A DNA stretch of 64,000 bases from Luteimonas panaciterrae (GTDB lineage: Bacteria > Pseudomonadota > Gammaproteobacteria > Xanthomonadales > Xanthomonadaceae). The notes beneath the pieces are model-generated. The model was not told where the DNA came from. It made no database searches and was given only the letters and a program-made list of their open reading frames with translations. Position numbers and translations under genes: made by a program. The stretch covers positions 544,049 to 608,048 of the forward strand of contig NZ_JAJAVH010000004.1 in the NCBI RefSeq assembly GCF_020511115.1. The letters run 5' to 3'. This document shows, piece by piece, positions 16,018 through 24,728 of the stretch (position 1 is the first letter of the stretch; every line of letters starts with the position of its first letter).

Positions 16018-18171
16018 TCAGGGGGTTCTGAGACCCGCCAGATATCCGTTCAAGCCACCGGTCTTCAGCAGCGCGAGCCCTTCGTCATACGAAACCGCTC
16101 GCTGCAGGCGTAGCGACTCCAGGATGCGCACGATCGCCAGCGATACCTCCGCCGCCGCCTGATCCCCCGCCTTCTTCTTTTCCCGGACGAATCCGATCGT
16201 GTCGAACAGCACGGCGTTGGCCTGTGCGTACGTGACCGGCGCCTGCTTACCGTATCGCCGCGTCCAGGCCTCGCTCGCGAGCACATCGTTGACATGCGAC
16301 TGGATCAGATAGGTCGCGCGACCTATGAGCTTGAGATTGCTGGGGCTCACGTTGGTCATCGTGTTGCCGACCACTTTGTTCAGGCGGGCCATCACGGCGG
16401 TCGAATGCGCGTTCAGAAGCATCTTCAGCGCGATCTGCTGATCGACACCGAACGGATCGTCCCGTGTTCCGACCGCGACATGCACGATGGCATCGGCATC
16501 ACCCCATACCGGCGCAGGTTCGGTGCCGACATGCACGATACCCAGGCGCGCATCGTGTTCTTCGAACGCGACTCCGAAACGTGCGAATGCGGACCCACGA
16601 TCGGCAAGCGCTCGCGATTCGTCCCCCACCGCCACCATCACGCCGAGATCGCCGGGCTGCGGACCACGATGTTTCAGGCCATCCTCGAAGGAGAAATCGT
16701 AAAGCGCCTGCTGATCGTCGCCCGCGCGCTTGAGGCTCTCCAACGCCGCATTCCGAAGATAAGGATCATCAATGCGCGTCGCGAACGGCTCGCGATAACG
16801 CTCCGGCTGCAAACCACGGAACGAGCGTCCGAGCATCTTGCGCCAGGCTTCCTGCGTATCCCGCGCGGGCGCCCACACCTGAATCCAGGATTTGCGCTGC
16901 GCTTCGTTGACGATATCCAGCGGGAACAGACGAAACGTCGGGCTACGCTCGGTACTATCGATGAAAACGGTGATCAGGCCGCGATCGGCGAAATACGTCG
17001 AGAAATGGCCGTCGCGATAGGTTTCGGATTCGAGGTCCGTCAATTTGGCGAGATCGAGCACGGTGACCTTGACCGCGGACAACACTTCCGGGAATCGCGC
17101 GAAGCGTTGCTGCAGCGAGGTTCCGCGTTCAAAGCCCAGCCGGGCCAGATCTTCGGCGTCGAGGAATCGTTCGAGCACACGCTCCACCGCCTCCTGCGCC
17201 GCATGCGCGATGACGAAGGTCTCGATGGTCGTCGCCTGCATCCGCGTCGAACCGGTAATGGCCTGCGGCCCCGTGGTCAGGTTGAGCTTGGTGATGCCAG
17301 GCTGCTCGATCACCTGCCGGCTGCGCTCGAACGGCAGCAACACGGAATCCGGATTGTTGTAGACGAAGAACAGATGCTTGGCGGCCTCGGCCGGATCGTA
17401 GTTCGTGGCCGGCTTGTTTCCGCCCTCGCCCTCGACGAATTTCCACTGATCGAGCGCGCCCAGCACGGTGCCGATACCGGCGGAGGTTTCCCCGCCTTCC
17501 GTCACCTCGATCACCACGTCGCCCTTGCGGATGCCGTGATCGGCAAGCTGCAGGCGACCGATCAATTGCAGATCCTCGAAGCCTTCGAGCGAGCTGATCA
17601 GGGCACGATCGGCGCCGGTCATTTCACCGATCAATTCCGATTCGATATCGGCGGACAAATGCGGTTTGAGCTTCGCCCGGATCGCGGGATCGGCGAGTAC
17701 ACGACGCCAGAACGGTCGCCAGAATGTGCTTTCCATTTCCTTGGCGAGGCGACCGGTCGCACCGGTTCCGTAGATATAGATCTTCCTGCGCTGCAGCAGC
17801 GCCTGTTCGATGGCATCCGAGAGCGCCGAAGGAGCCGGCTCCCGCGAAAGCTTTTCCAGCCGCGCGGTGATGTCGTCGTCTACCGAGAACAGCATCCGCA
17901 ACCCTTCGGCGGTGTCTTGCGAGATGCGTTCGCTCAGATCCCAGGTGCGTTGATGCCGCTGCTCGGTCAGCAAGGTGTGGAGCTGGAACTGGGTCTTGTT
18001 CCGAACGTAATCGACCGATTCCCGCGACGGAGAGATGCCGAGCAGCGTCAGCACATCCTGTTGCTTGCTGGCAGCAGGCAATTCCTGCGGCGGCGTGCTT
18101 GCACAGGCGGTGACGACCACCAGCAAAGCCGCCAGAATCGGGCTCTGCATTCGCTTGAACACATGGCTCAT
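16018..18171 (-). CDS. MurQ/GCKR-like double-SIS-domain lipoprotein
   Basis: The 717-residue product has a lipoprotein signal peptide with a lipobox ending in Cys23 (VVTAC). It then shows two SIS-type sugar-phosphate isomerase folds. The first carries IYGTGATGRLAKEMES (135-150), like the GxGTSGRL motif of N-acetylmuramic acid 6-phosphate etherase, plus ALISSLEGFEDLQL and ITGSTRMQA. The second carries LKMLLNAHSTAVMARLNKVV and GNTMTNVSPSNLKL, again MurQ-like. Two SIS domains in this length resemble the glucokinase regulator GCKR rather than bacterial MurQ (about 300 residues). The MurQ acid Glu after GRL-x6 appears to be Thr here. An exported member is unexpected because the substrate of MurQ is cytoplasmic. 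It lies 21 bases downstream of the NagZ-AmiE fusion gene. Confidence 0.75.
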   Translation of the reverse strand: MSHVFKRMQSPILAALLVVVTACASTPPQELPAASKQQDVLTLLGISPSRESVDYVRNKTQFQLHTLLTEQRHQRTWDLSERISQDTAEGLRMLFSVDDDITARLEKLSREPAPSALSDAIEQALLQRRKIYIYGTGATGRLAKEMESTFWRPFWRRVLADPAIRAKLKPHLSADIESELIGEMTGADRALISSLEGFEDLQLIGRLQLADHGIRKGDVVIEVTEGGETSAGIGTVLGALDQWKFVEGEGGNKPATNYDPAEAAKHLFFVYNNPDSVLLPFERSRQVIEQPGITKLNLTTGPQAITGSTRMQATTIETFVIAHAAQEAVERVLERFLDAEDLARLGFERGTSLQQRFARFPEVLSAVKVTVLDLAKLTDLESETYRDGHFSTYFADRGLITVFIDSTERSPTFRLFPLDIVNEAQRKSWIQVWAPARDTQEAWRKMLGRSFRGLQPERYREPFATRIDDPYLRNAALESLKRAGDDQQALYDFSFEDGLKHRGPQPGDLGVMVAVGDESRALADRGSAFARFGVAFEEHDARLGIVHVGTEPAPVWGDADAIVHVAVGTRDDPFGVDQQIALKMLLNAHSTAVMARLNKVVGNTMTNVSPSNLKLIGRATYLIQSHVNDVLASEAWTRRYGKQAPVTYAQANAVLFDTIGFVREKKKAGDQAAAEVSLAIVRILESLRLQRAVSYDEGLALLKTGGLNGYLAGLRTP

Positions 18172-18192
18172 GCTCTCGTTCCTTTTCTCACG

Positions 18193-21100
18193 TCAATGCG
18201 GCCGCGATGCGTCCGAACTCCGATCCGGCGTGGCCAGCGCCTCGACCACCGCATCCGCGACGGCCGGCCTGACCGTGCGGATCTGATTGTTCTCGCGCGT
18301 CGGATGCACGCGATTGGTCAACAGGATCACGAACAAATCTCGTTCGGGATCGATCCAGATCGAGGTGCCGGTGAACCCGGTGTGCCCGTAGGCATTGGCC
18401 GAGAACAGATTGCCCGCCGACGATCCGGTCGGCGATTTCGTATCCCAGCCGAGTGCCCGGCTCGAGTCGGGCACGAGATCGGCACGACGGGTGAACAATT
18501 CGAGCGTCTCGCGGGACACGATGCGACGGCCTTCGAACACTCCGCCGTAAAGCAACATCTGCGCGAAACGCGCCAGATCGCCCGCCGTGGAGAACAGCCC
18601 CGCATGCGGCGCCACACCTCCAAGTGCATACGCGTTCTCGTCATGCACCTCGCCGCGGACGATCCGGCCCCGCCATGGATCTTGCTCGGTTGGCGCGATG
18701 CGCGCGAGCAGTTCCGGTGCCGGAAGCTGCGGGAAGAATCGCGTCTCCCGCATGCCGAGCGGCTCGAATATCTGCTCGCGAACGAAGACATCCAGCGGCA
18801 CACCGGCAACACGCTCCAGGATTTCACCGAGCAGGATCACGCCGAGATCGCTGTACCTGGTTTCCGTACCCGGTGGATATGCCAGCGGCATGGATTCGAT
18901 TCGTTCGAGATATGCCTGCTTGCCCTTGATTTCCTTGTACAGCGGCGCCGATGCTTCCAATCCAGAGGAGTGAGTCAGCAACTGACGCACGGTGATTGTG
19001 TCCTTGCCCGCCCCCTGCCCCGGCGCATCCACGAACCTCGGCAGATACGATGCCACCGTGGCGTCGAGATCCAATCGTCCTTGATCGACCAGGATCATCG
19101 CCATCGTCGTGGTCGCGATCACTTTGGTCAGGCTGGCGAGGTCGTAGATCGTGTCGGCCGCGACCGCGGACGCGCTCTTGTCATAGGAGAGATGGCCGAA
19201 CGGATGCAACATCGCCAGCTTGCCGCCATGACCGACGGCAATGACGCCGCCTGGGAAGGCGCCATCGGCAACCGACTTGTCGAGCAGTCGCGCCACCGCA
19301 TCCAAGCCTTCCGGCCTAAAACCCGCAGCGATCGCGGCCTTCTTTTGATCCGATGCAACCGCCAATCCGAGTTGACGACGCGGTAGCCGCAATCCCTCGC
19401 CCACCTTTGCCACGCCCGGCAGAGTGACCGGCAACCGCCCTTCGATCACGTTCTCGCCGAGCAGCGCCTGCACCGCGGCGCGCTGATTCGGAGACCACGG
19501 CCCCCATGCGCACAGCAAGGCGGGCAACTTCGGAAGCTGCATCGTCACATACGGGCTGCCGAACACGATCGCTGCCACCGGAACTCCGGATGCTCCGAGT
19601 GCGTTCAACAGTTCCGCCTGACTCGCTTCGATCTGACCGCCGCCTCGCAAATACAACGACACGATGACATGGGTGAATTCGCCTTTCGCCCGTGTCACCA
19701 AGGCATCGCGCTCATCCGGCGACAAGCGGATCGAAAGACGCTGCGTTTCCCGAGGAATGCGGCGCGCATCGAGTTCTGTGTCGAACAGTTCCGAGGGATT
19801 GTCGAGTCCGTCGCTGGCCACCACCAGATGCAGGATGCGTAGACGCCGTTCGACCGGAAGCGGCACGACATCGCCTGTATTGCGCACCAATGTGATGGCC
19901 TCGCGCGCGATCGCATCAGCGCGTGCCTGATCGTCGCTGCGCCCGACCCGCTCGCGCGCCGCCTCGGCATCCACCAGATGTTGGCGTTGCAACCCCAATC
20001 GCGCCTTGGCGGCGAGCACGCGCAGCACTGCCTCATCCAGACGCGCAACCGGCAACTGCCCTTCGCGCACCGCGCGTGCGATCGACTGCGCGGCCACGCG
20101 TGGATCGGGCGGCATCAGCAGCACATCGGCACCCGCGGCGATGGCGCGTACCGCCGCCGCGCCCACCCAGACACCACCGACGCCGCGCATGTCCATGGCG
20201 TCGGTCACTGCCAGGCCACGGAAGCGCAATGTGTCGCGCAGCAATCCTGTCGTGAGGGTGTGCGACAACGTCGCCGGCGCCAGACTGGCATCGAATGCCG
20301 GTACCTGCAGGTGCCCGAGCATCACCGAATCGACGCCAGCGGCGATCGCAGCACGGAACGGGACGAGCTCCACGCGATTCAAGCGCGCACGATCGCCAGT
20401 GATGGTCGGCAAACCATGATGGCTGTCGACAGCGGTGTCGCCATGCCCCGGGAAATGCTTGACCGAGGTCATGACCGGCGGATGCGCGGTACGCGCACCC
20501 TTGATGAAAGCCGCGACCAGCTTGCCGACCCGCTCGGGTTCCTCGCCGAACGAGCGTGTATTGATCACCGGATTGGCCGGATTGACATTGACGTCGGCCA
20601 CCGGCGCCAGCACCCAGTGCACGCCCAACGCGCGTGATTCGCGCGCTGTCAGCTCACCTGCAAAGCGCGCCGCTTCCTCGGCGCCTGACGACAGTGCGCC
20701 GATCGCCATCGTGCCCGGCAATTGCACCGATCCCTCATCGACCCGGAATCCGGCACTGCGCTCGAAGTCGGCCGACACCAGCAACGGGATCTTGGCCGCC
20801 GACTGCATGCGATCGAGATATGGCACGACGGTGTCGAATTCGGAACGCGACAACACCAGACCACCGATTCCGAGATCGCGCACCTGCTCCAGCAATTGCA
20901 CAGTCTGCGGCGAATCCGGCGGACGCGGCCGGGCTTCCGTCTTCACAAAGACCAACTGCGCGGCCTTGTGATCGAGATCGAGACCGGCGAAGGTCCGTTC
21001 GACCCAATCCCGATCCGCCGCCGGCAGATCCCGCAGGATGTCGGATTTGGAGACGGGGCTGTCCGTCTCCGGTTCGGCTGCCGTGCCGGGTCGAGACCCG

Positions 21101-21195
21101 AAACCAATTGCCGATACGAACAGGAAAACCGCCGCCCTGAGAATCGGCCAACGACGCTGATGCGATGTGCGGGACACGCGACCTACCTTGATCAT
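18193..21195 (-). CDS. Secreted GH3 beta-N-acetylglucosaminidase / AmiE-type serine hydrolase fusion
   Basis: This 1000-residue exported protein has a signal peptide in residues 1-40. Residues 60-400 are a NagZ-type GH3 domain, with the signature KHFPGHGDTAVDSH (246-259), catalytic Asp257-His259 dyad, and nucleophile Asp332 in VTDAMDM. Residues 435-600 form the second GH3 alpha/beta domain. Residues 630-990 are a beta-lactamase-fold hydrolase, with Ser688-x-x-Lys691 in ASLTK, Tyr781 in RYSDLGV and a late HTGFTG. In Bacillus, NagZ and AmiE are separate secreted enzymes that cleave GlcNAc and the peptide from MurNAc, and fused forms occur in Bacteroidetes. It should release MurNAc and GlcNAc from muropeptides in the periplasm. 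It is downstream of a TonB receptor. Confidence 0.9.
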   Translation of the reverse strand: MIKVGRVSRTSHQRRWPILRAAVFLFVSAIGFGSRPGTAAEPETDSPVSKSDILRDLPAADRDWVERTFAGLDLDHKAAQLVFVKTEARPRPPDSPQTVQLLEQVRDLGIGGLVLSRSEFDTVVPYLDRMQSAAKIPLLVSADFERSAGFRVDEGSVQLPGTMAIGALSSGAEEAARFAGELTARESRALGVHWVLAPVADVNVNPANPVINTRSFGEEPERVGKLVAAFIKGARTAHPPVMTSVKHFPGHGDTAVDSHHGLPTITGDRARLNRVELVPFRAAIAAGVDSVMLGHLQVPAFDASLAPATLSHTLTTGLLRDTLRFRGLAVTDAMDMRGVGGVWVGAAAVRAIAAGADVLLMPPDPRVAAQSIARAVREGQLPVARLDEAVLRVLAAKARLGLQRQHLVDAEAARERVGRSDDQARADAIAREAITLVRNTGDVVPLPVERRLRILHLVVASDGLDNPSELFDTELDARRIPRETQRLSIRLSPDERDALVTRAKGEFTHVIVSLYLRGGGQIEASQAELLNALGASGVPVAAIVFGSPYVTMQLPKLPALLCAWGPWSPNQRAAVQALLGENVIEGRLPVTLPGVAKVGEGLRLPRRQLGLAVASDQKKAAIAAGFRPEGLDAVARLLDKSVADGAFPGGVIAVGHGGKLAMLHPFGHLSYDKSASAVAADTIYDLASLTKVIATTTMAMILVDQGRLDLDATVASYLPRFVDAPGQGAGKDTITVRQLLTHSSGLEASAPLYKEIKGKQAYLERIESMPLAYPPGTETRYSDLGVILLGEILERVAGVPLDVFVREQIFEPLGMRETRFFPQLPAPELLARIAPTEQDPWRGRIVRGEVHDENAYALGGVAPHAGLFSTAGDLARFAQMLLYGGVFEGRRIVSRETLELFTRRADLVPDSSRALGWDTKSPTGSSAGNLFSANAYGHTGFTGTSIWIDPERDLFVILLTNRVHPTRENNQIRTVRPAVADAVVEALATPDRSSDASRPH

Positions 21196-21218
21196 GCCGA
21201 CAACTCTACGACCGATGC

Positions 21219-21246
21219 CGTCATCCCGGCGTGGACCGGGATGACG
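21219..21246. repeat. REP-like palindrome between receptor and hydrolase genes
   Basis: An 11-bp perfect stem (CGTCATCCCGG / CCGGGATGACG) with a 6-base loop lies in the 77-base gap between the TonB receptor stop and the GH3 fusion start. There is no T-run. The GTCATCCCGG core is a common proteobacterial extragenic palindrome, and it probably modulates mRNA stability between the two genes. Confidence 0.6.
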
Positions 21247-21272
21247 ACGATCCTCCACTGCAAGCGCATGCC

Positions 21273-23927
21273 TCAGAATTTGACGCGTGCATTGAGGAAA
21301 TAGCGCCGCCCGTTGCGCCAGATGCCAAGCGGCCGGTCTTCGGTGCCTGCGTAGCGGTATTGCGTCTCATCCAGCAGATTCAGCCCTTCCAAGGTCAGTT
21401 CCAGGTACTCGTTGACCTTGAATCCGAGGCTGGCGTCGACCTGTGTGTACTCGTCGTTGGTCGTCACCACACCGTCGACACCGATCGCACGGAAATACTT
21501 GTCGCGCCAGCTGTAGGTCAGACGCGCGCTGAAGCGATCGTTCTCGTAGAACGGCGTGATGTTGAAGACATTCTTCGAGTTGAACGGGACTTCGAGCCCT
21601 TCGCTGGTGCCACCCTCGGAATACGTGTAATTGGTCATCAGGCCGAAACCGGAATCCCACGTGTTCTGGAACGTCAGCTCCAATCCGTACAACTGGCCTC
21701 CGCGGCCATTGCGGGGACGCGTGATGTCGTACTCTTCAAATACCCCATCAGTCACATTGAATTGCACCTCCCTTGCCGACTGATTGACGATGAAGGTATC
21801 AATATCTTTGTAGAACGCGGTGGCCGCCAGCAAACCGGTATCGCTGAAATACCATTCGCCTGATAAATCGTAGTTCTTGGCCCGATAGGGCTCGAGATTC
21901 GGATTTCCGCCGTTTCCAGTGTTCACCGTATCGCGCAACACGATAAACGAGGACAGATCGTCGAAGTTGGCGCGCGACAGCGCACGCGAGGCGGCCAGAC
22001 GCAGCACCACATCGTCGCGGACATCCCACGCCAGATTCAGGCTCGGCAGCCAATCCTTGTAGGTTTTCTCAAACTTGTTCGGAGTCAGCCCCGTTGGATT
22101 TTCCTGGGTCGGTGGTGTTCGAGTCTGTCCGACACTAGTCTGTTCAGTACGTACGTAACGTACACCGACATTGCCCCGCACCGCGCCGAAGCCGAAGTTC
22201 GCCTGCATGTAGGCGCTGCCGATCTTCTCCTGGATATCGAAACTGCCTTCCGGCCTTTCCTGCAGATTTCCATACTCGGGAACGCCGCGCAGGAAATCGC
22301 GCAATGCCAGACGATCGGCCGTCGACCAGCCGGTCAGACCTCCACCGGCGTCGATGCCATCGAGGAAATCGTCCGGCGTGGTTCCGCCGGCGAAGTCGGC
22401 GAGCGAGAGACCAGCCAACCTGCTCGCGTCGACGGCAGCGATGCGATCGGTCTGACCGGTCTCGTGATCGCGATATTTGGCGCCGAACTGCAACTGGCTG
22501 ACCGGGCCCCAATCGACACTGAGCGAATAATCGCCCTGCGCGTAGCGTTCCTTGTCCCGCGTGGGTTGCTGGCGCAGTTCGCCAAGCCCGATCCTCTCCA
22601 TGTTGGCCGGATTGGCGGGATCCTTGTCGAAATCCACCGATGCCGACTTGTCGCCGATGTGATACGTGTAGCCACCGCGCCCTTCGAATTCGAGGAAGTG
22701 CTGCTGCTGCGTGCCGCCATCGGCCTTGGTCGTGCCCACCTCGGCGCTTGCATTCCAGCCATCGCCACGCCAGTCGGCGCGCAGGTCGAGCGAATAGGTT
22801 TTCACCTCGGCCTCGCGGTCGATGGCGTCGAGCAAGGTGAGGCCGTCGCTGAAGGTGGCGTCCGTCACAACGCCGTCACGAACATTGGCGGCGGTAACGA
22901 AGCTCGTGCACTTGGCCATGCTCGCCGACGCCCCGCAATTGTTGAAGGCGTAGCGGCTCTGGTTGTAATTGTTGTACTCGCCCTTGATGTACACGCCCGT
23001 CAGATTGAGCTCGAATGCATCAGTCGGTTTGGCCTGCAAGCCGAAGGTGAAGCTGCGGCGTGTACGCTCCTGTTGAAACAGGGCTGAATTGATGGCATTC
23101 GGGAACGTGGCGTTACGATCGTTGCCCGTCACAGGCGTGAAATTGCCAACGCCCGTGGACGCCACGATCGGATAGCTGAATACTTCGACGCCATCGCGCC
23201 GCAGTTCTTCCTTCGAATACAACGCCGAGAACAGGAAGCCGAACGTCTCGCTCGGATTCTTCCAGCTATACAGCCCCGAAATGCTGGGCGAACCATCACC
23301 GGACCGATCGTTGTAGGCATGGCCCAACGAGCCGTTGATGGTATTGCTGGGTAGATCAAGCGGACGGCGCGTGTAGACGATCACCGTGCCGCCGATGCTA
23401 CCCTCGTCGATGCGGGCCTCGGGCGACTTGAACACTTCGAGCCGGCCGACGATTTCAGGCGAAAGCAGCGTGTAGTTGAAGGTACGGCCAGGCCCGTCGA
23501 GGATCTGCCAGTCCGCCGAGGCGATGGTCTGTCCGTTGAGCAGCGTTCGGTTGAGCGACGGCTCGGTGCCGCGAATGCTGACCTGCTCGCCCTGTCCAAA
23601 ATTTCGATCGACGGTGACGCCCGTGAGGTGCGACAGCGATTCTGCGACGTTCTTGTCCGGGAACTTGCCGATATCCTCGGCGGTGATCGCTTCCACCACG
23701 GCATCGGCATTGCGCTTGGTCTGCAATGAACTCTGCATGCTGGCACGGATGCCCTGCACCACCACCTTGTCGAGCTCGGTGGGATTTTGCGTGCCTTGCG
23801 GCGCGGTGCTTTGCGGTGCGGGATTTTCCAGCGCCGTGGTGGCCGCTTCCTGTGCCTGTACCTGCGCGGCCGCGCCCAGCGCGGCGAGGATACCTACGGA
23901 CAGCATCGTCTTGCGAATCGTCATCAT
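21273..23927 (-). CDS. TonB-dependent outer-membrane receptor
   Basis: The 884-residue product has a signal peptide (residues 1-25, ending AQVQAQ). A TonB-box-like stretch (ELDKVVVQGIRA) is followed by a plug domain (about 60-165, with AITAEDIGKFPDKNVAESL, GEQVSIRGTEPSLNRTLLNG and IGGTVIVYTRRP). The beta-barrel ends in the aromatic residue Phe884. The plug matches the large Xanthomonas/Caulobacter type that imports oligosaccharides. It is the first gene of a same-strand series with the NagZ-AmiE fusion and the MurQ-like lipoprotein, so it probably imports cell-wall fragments or another amino-sugar oligomer. No regulator is adjacent. Confidence 0.92.
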   Translation of the reverse strand: MMTIRKTMLSVGILAALGAAAQVQAQEAATTALENPAPQSTAPQGTQNPTELDKVVVQGIRASMQSSLQTKRNADAVVEAITAEDIGKFPDKNVAESLSHLTGVTVDRNFGQGEQVSIRGTEPSLNRTLLNGQTIASADWQILDGPGRTFNYTLLSPEIVGRLEVFKSPEARIDEGSIGGTVIVYTRRPLDLPSNTINGSLGHAYNDRSGDGSPSISGLYSWKNPSETFGFLFSALYSKEELRRDGVEVFSYPIVASTGVGNFTPVTGNDRNATFPNAINSALFQQERTRRSFTFGLQAKPTDAFELNLTGVYIKGEYNNYNQSRYAFNNCGASASMAKCTSFVTAANVRDGVVTDATFSDGLTLLDAIDREAEVKTYSLDLRADWRGDGWNASAEVGTTKADGGTQQQHFLEFEGRGGYTYHIGDKSASVDFDKDPANPANMERIGLGELRQQPTRDKERYAQGDYSLSVDWGPVSQLQFGAKYRDHETGQTDRIAAVDASRLAGLSLADFAGGTTPDDFLDGIDAGGGLTGWSTADRLALRDFLRGVPEYGNLQERPEGSFDIQEKIGSAYMQANFGFGAVRGNVGVRYVRTEQTSVGQTRTPPTQENPTGLTPNKFEKTYKDWLPSLNLAWDVRDDVVLRLAASRALSRANFDDLSSFIVLRDTVNTGNGGNPNLEPYRAKNYDLSGEWYFSDTGLLAATAFYKDIDTFIVNQSAREVQFNVTDGVFEEYDITRPRNGRGGQLYGLELTFQNTWDSGFGLMTNYTYSEGGTSEGLEVPFNSKNVFNITPFYENDRFSARLTYSWRDKYFRAIGVDGVVTTNDEYTQVDASLGFKVNEYLELTLEGLNLLDETQYRYAGTEDRPLGIWRNGRRYFLNARVKF

Positions 23928-24180
23928 GCCCTCTCCCCTGCCCGTGCGGGCAGCCAGCTTTCAGATTGGTGTTCGATACCGGAACGCGTCGATTCCGACG
24001 CATCCGGCTAATCGCGCATCACCCCCTGATGCCCCGGTTCGGAGATCGCGCATGCGCCATCCGCGCCATGCCCTCGATCACGCTCCTCGCCTGATGTCGA
24101 AGCGATCTGAAACTGTTTTGCCTGCGCAGTCAACCTTCACGACCACGAAGTGGTGCGCGCGGCGGCATCGTTACACCTTG

Positions 24181-24519
24181 TTACGCCTTGCGCAGGAAGC
24201 AGGTCTTCAGCACGAGACCCTTGATCTTGTCGGAATGGCCTTCGATGTGCTCCGGGTCATCCTCGACCAGTCGGATATTGCGGATCACGGTGCCCTGCTT
24301 GAGCGGGATCGAGCTTCCCTTGACCTTCAGGTCCTTGATCACGACGACCGTATCGCCTTCGGCGAGCGGATTGCCGTTGCAATCGCGCACGACGCTGGCG
24401 CTCTCCGTTGGAGCATCGCCGTCACTCCATTCGTGCCCGCAATCAGGACAGATCCAGAGCGCACCATCCGCGTAGGTGTGATCGAGCGCGCAAAGCGGAC
24501 AGGCGGGAGCGTCGGACAT
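24181..24519 (-). CDS. yjdM: PhnA/YjdM-family zinc-ribbon protein
   Basis: This 112-residue protein is the length of E. coli YjdM (formerly PhnA). The N-terminal zinc ribbon has CPLC (near residue 7) and CPDCGHEW (near 27). The C-terminal PhnA domain has VRDCNGNPLAEGDTVVVIKDLKVKG and KIKGLVLKTCFLRKA. The name PhnA derived from phosphonate loci, but no phosphonate role is established for this family. An in-frame start 18 codons upstream would add a hydrophobic stretch foreign to the family. Confidence 0.93.
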   Translation of the reverse strand: MSDAPACPLCALDHTYADGALWICPDCGHEWSDGDAPTESASVVRDCNGNPLAEGDTVVVIKDLKVKGSSIPLKQGTVIRNIRLVEDDPEHIEGHSDKIKGLVLKTCFLRKA

Positions 24520-24728
24520 CAGAATCAGAAAAATAGTGAGAGGGCGCACATTATAGCCGCGCTGCGACCACACCCCTTACCTGATGTTTAGTGCATCAGA
24601 GCAGATACTCGCGAATGTCCGGCATTGACGCAGCGCATCATGCCCTTTCGGGCAATGGCCGCCTCCGCGGCATGCTCTCAATATCAACAGGCTGTCTCCC
24701 CGGTTCCACCACCCGCCTGGAGATCGAA

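Noticed and set aside
16294..19386. A 1,030-codon open frame on the plus strand
   Set aside because: It is the antisense shadow of the MurQ-like and NagZ-AmiE genes, which have clear motifs on the minus strand. High GC removes stop codons from antisense frames. The translation has no domain or normal composition.
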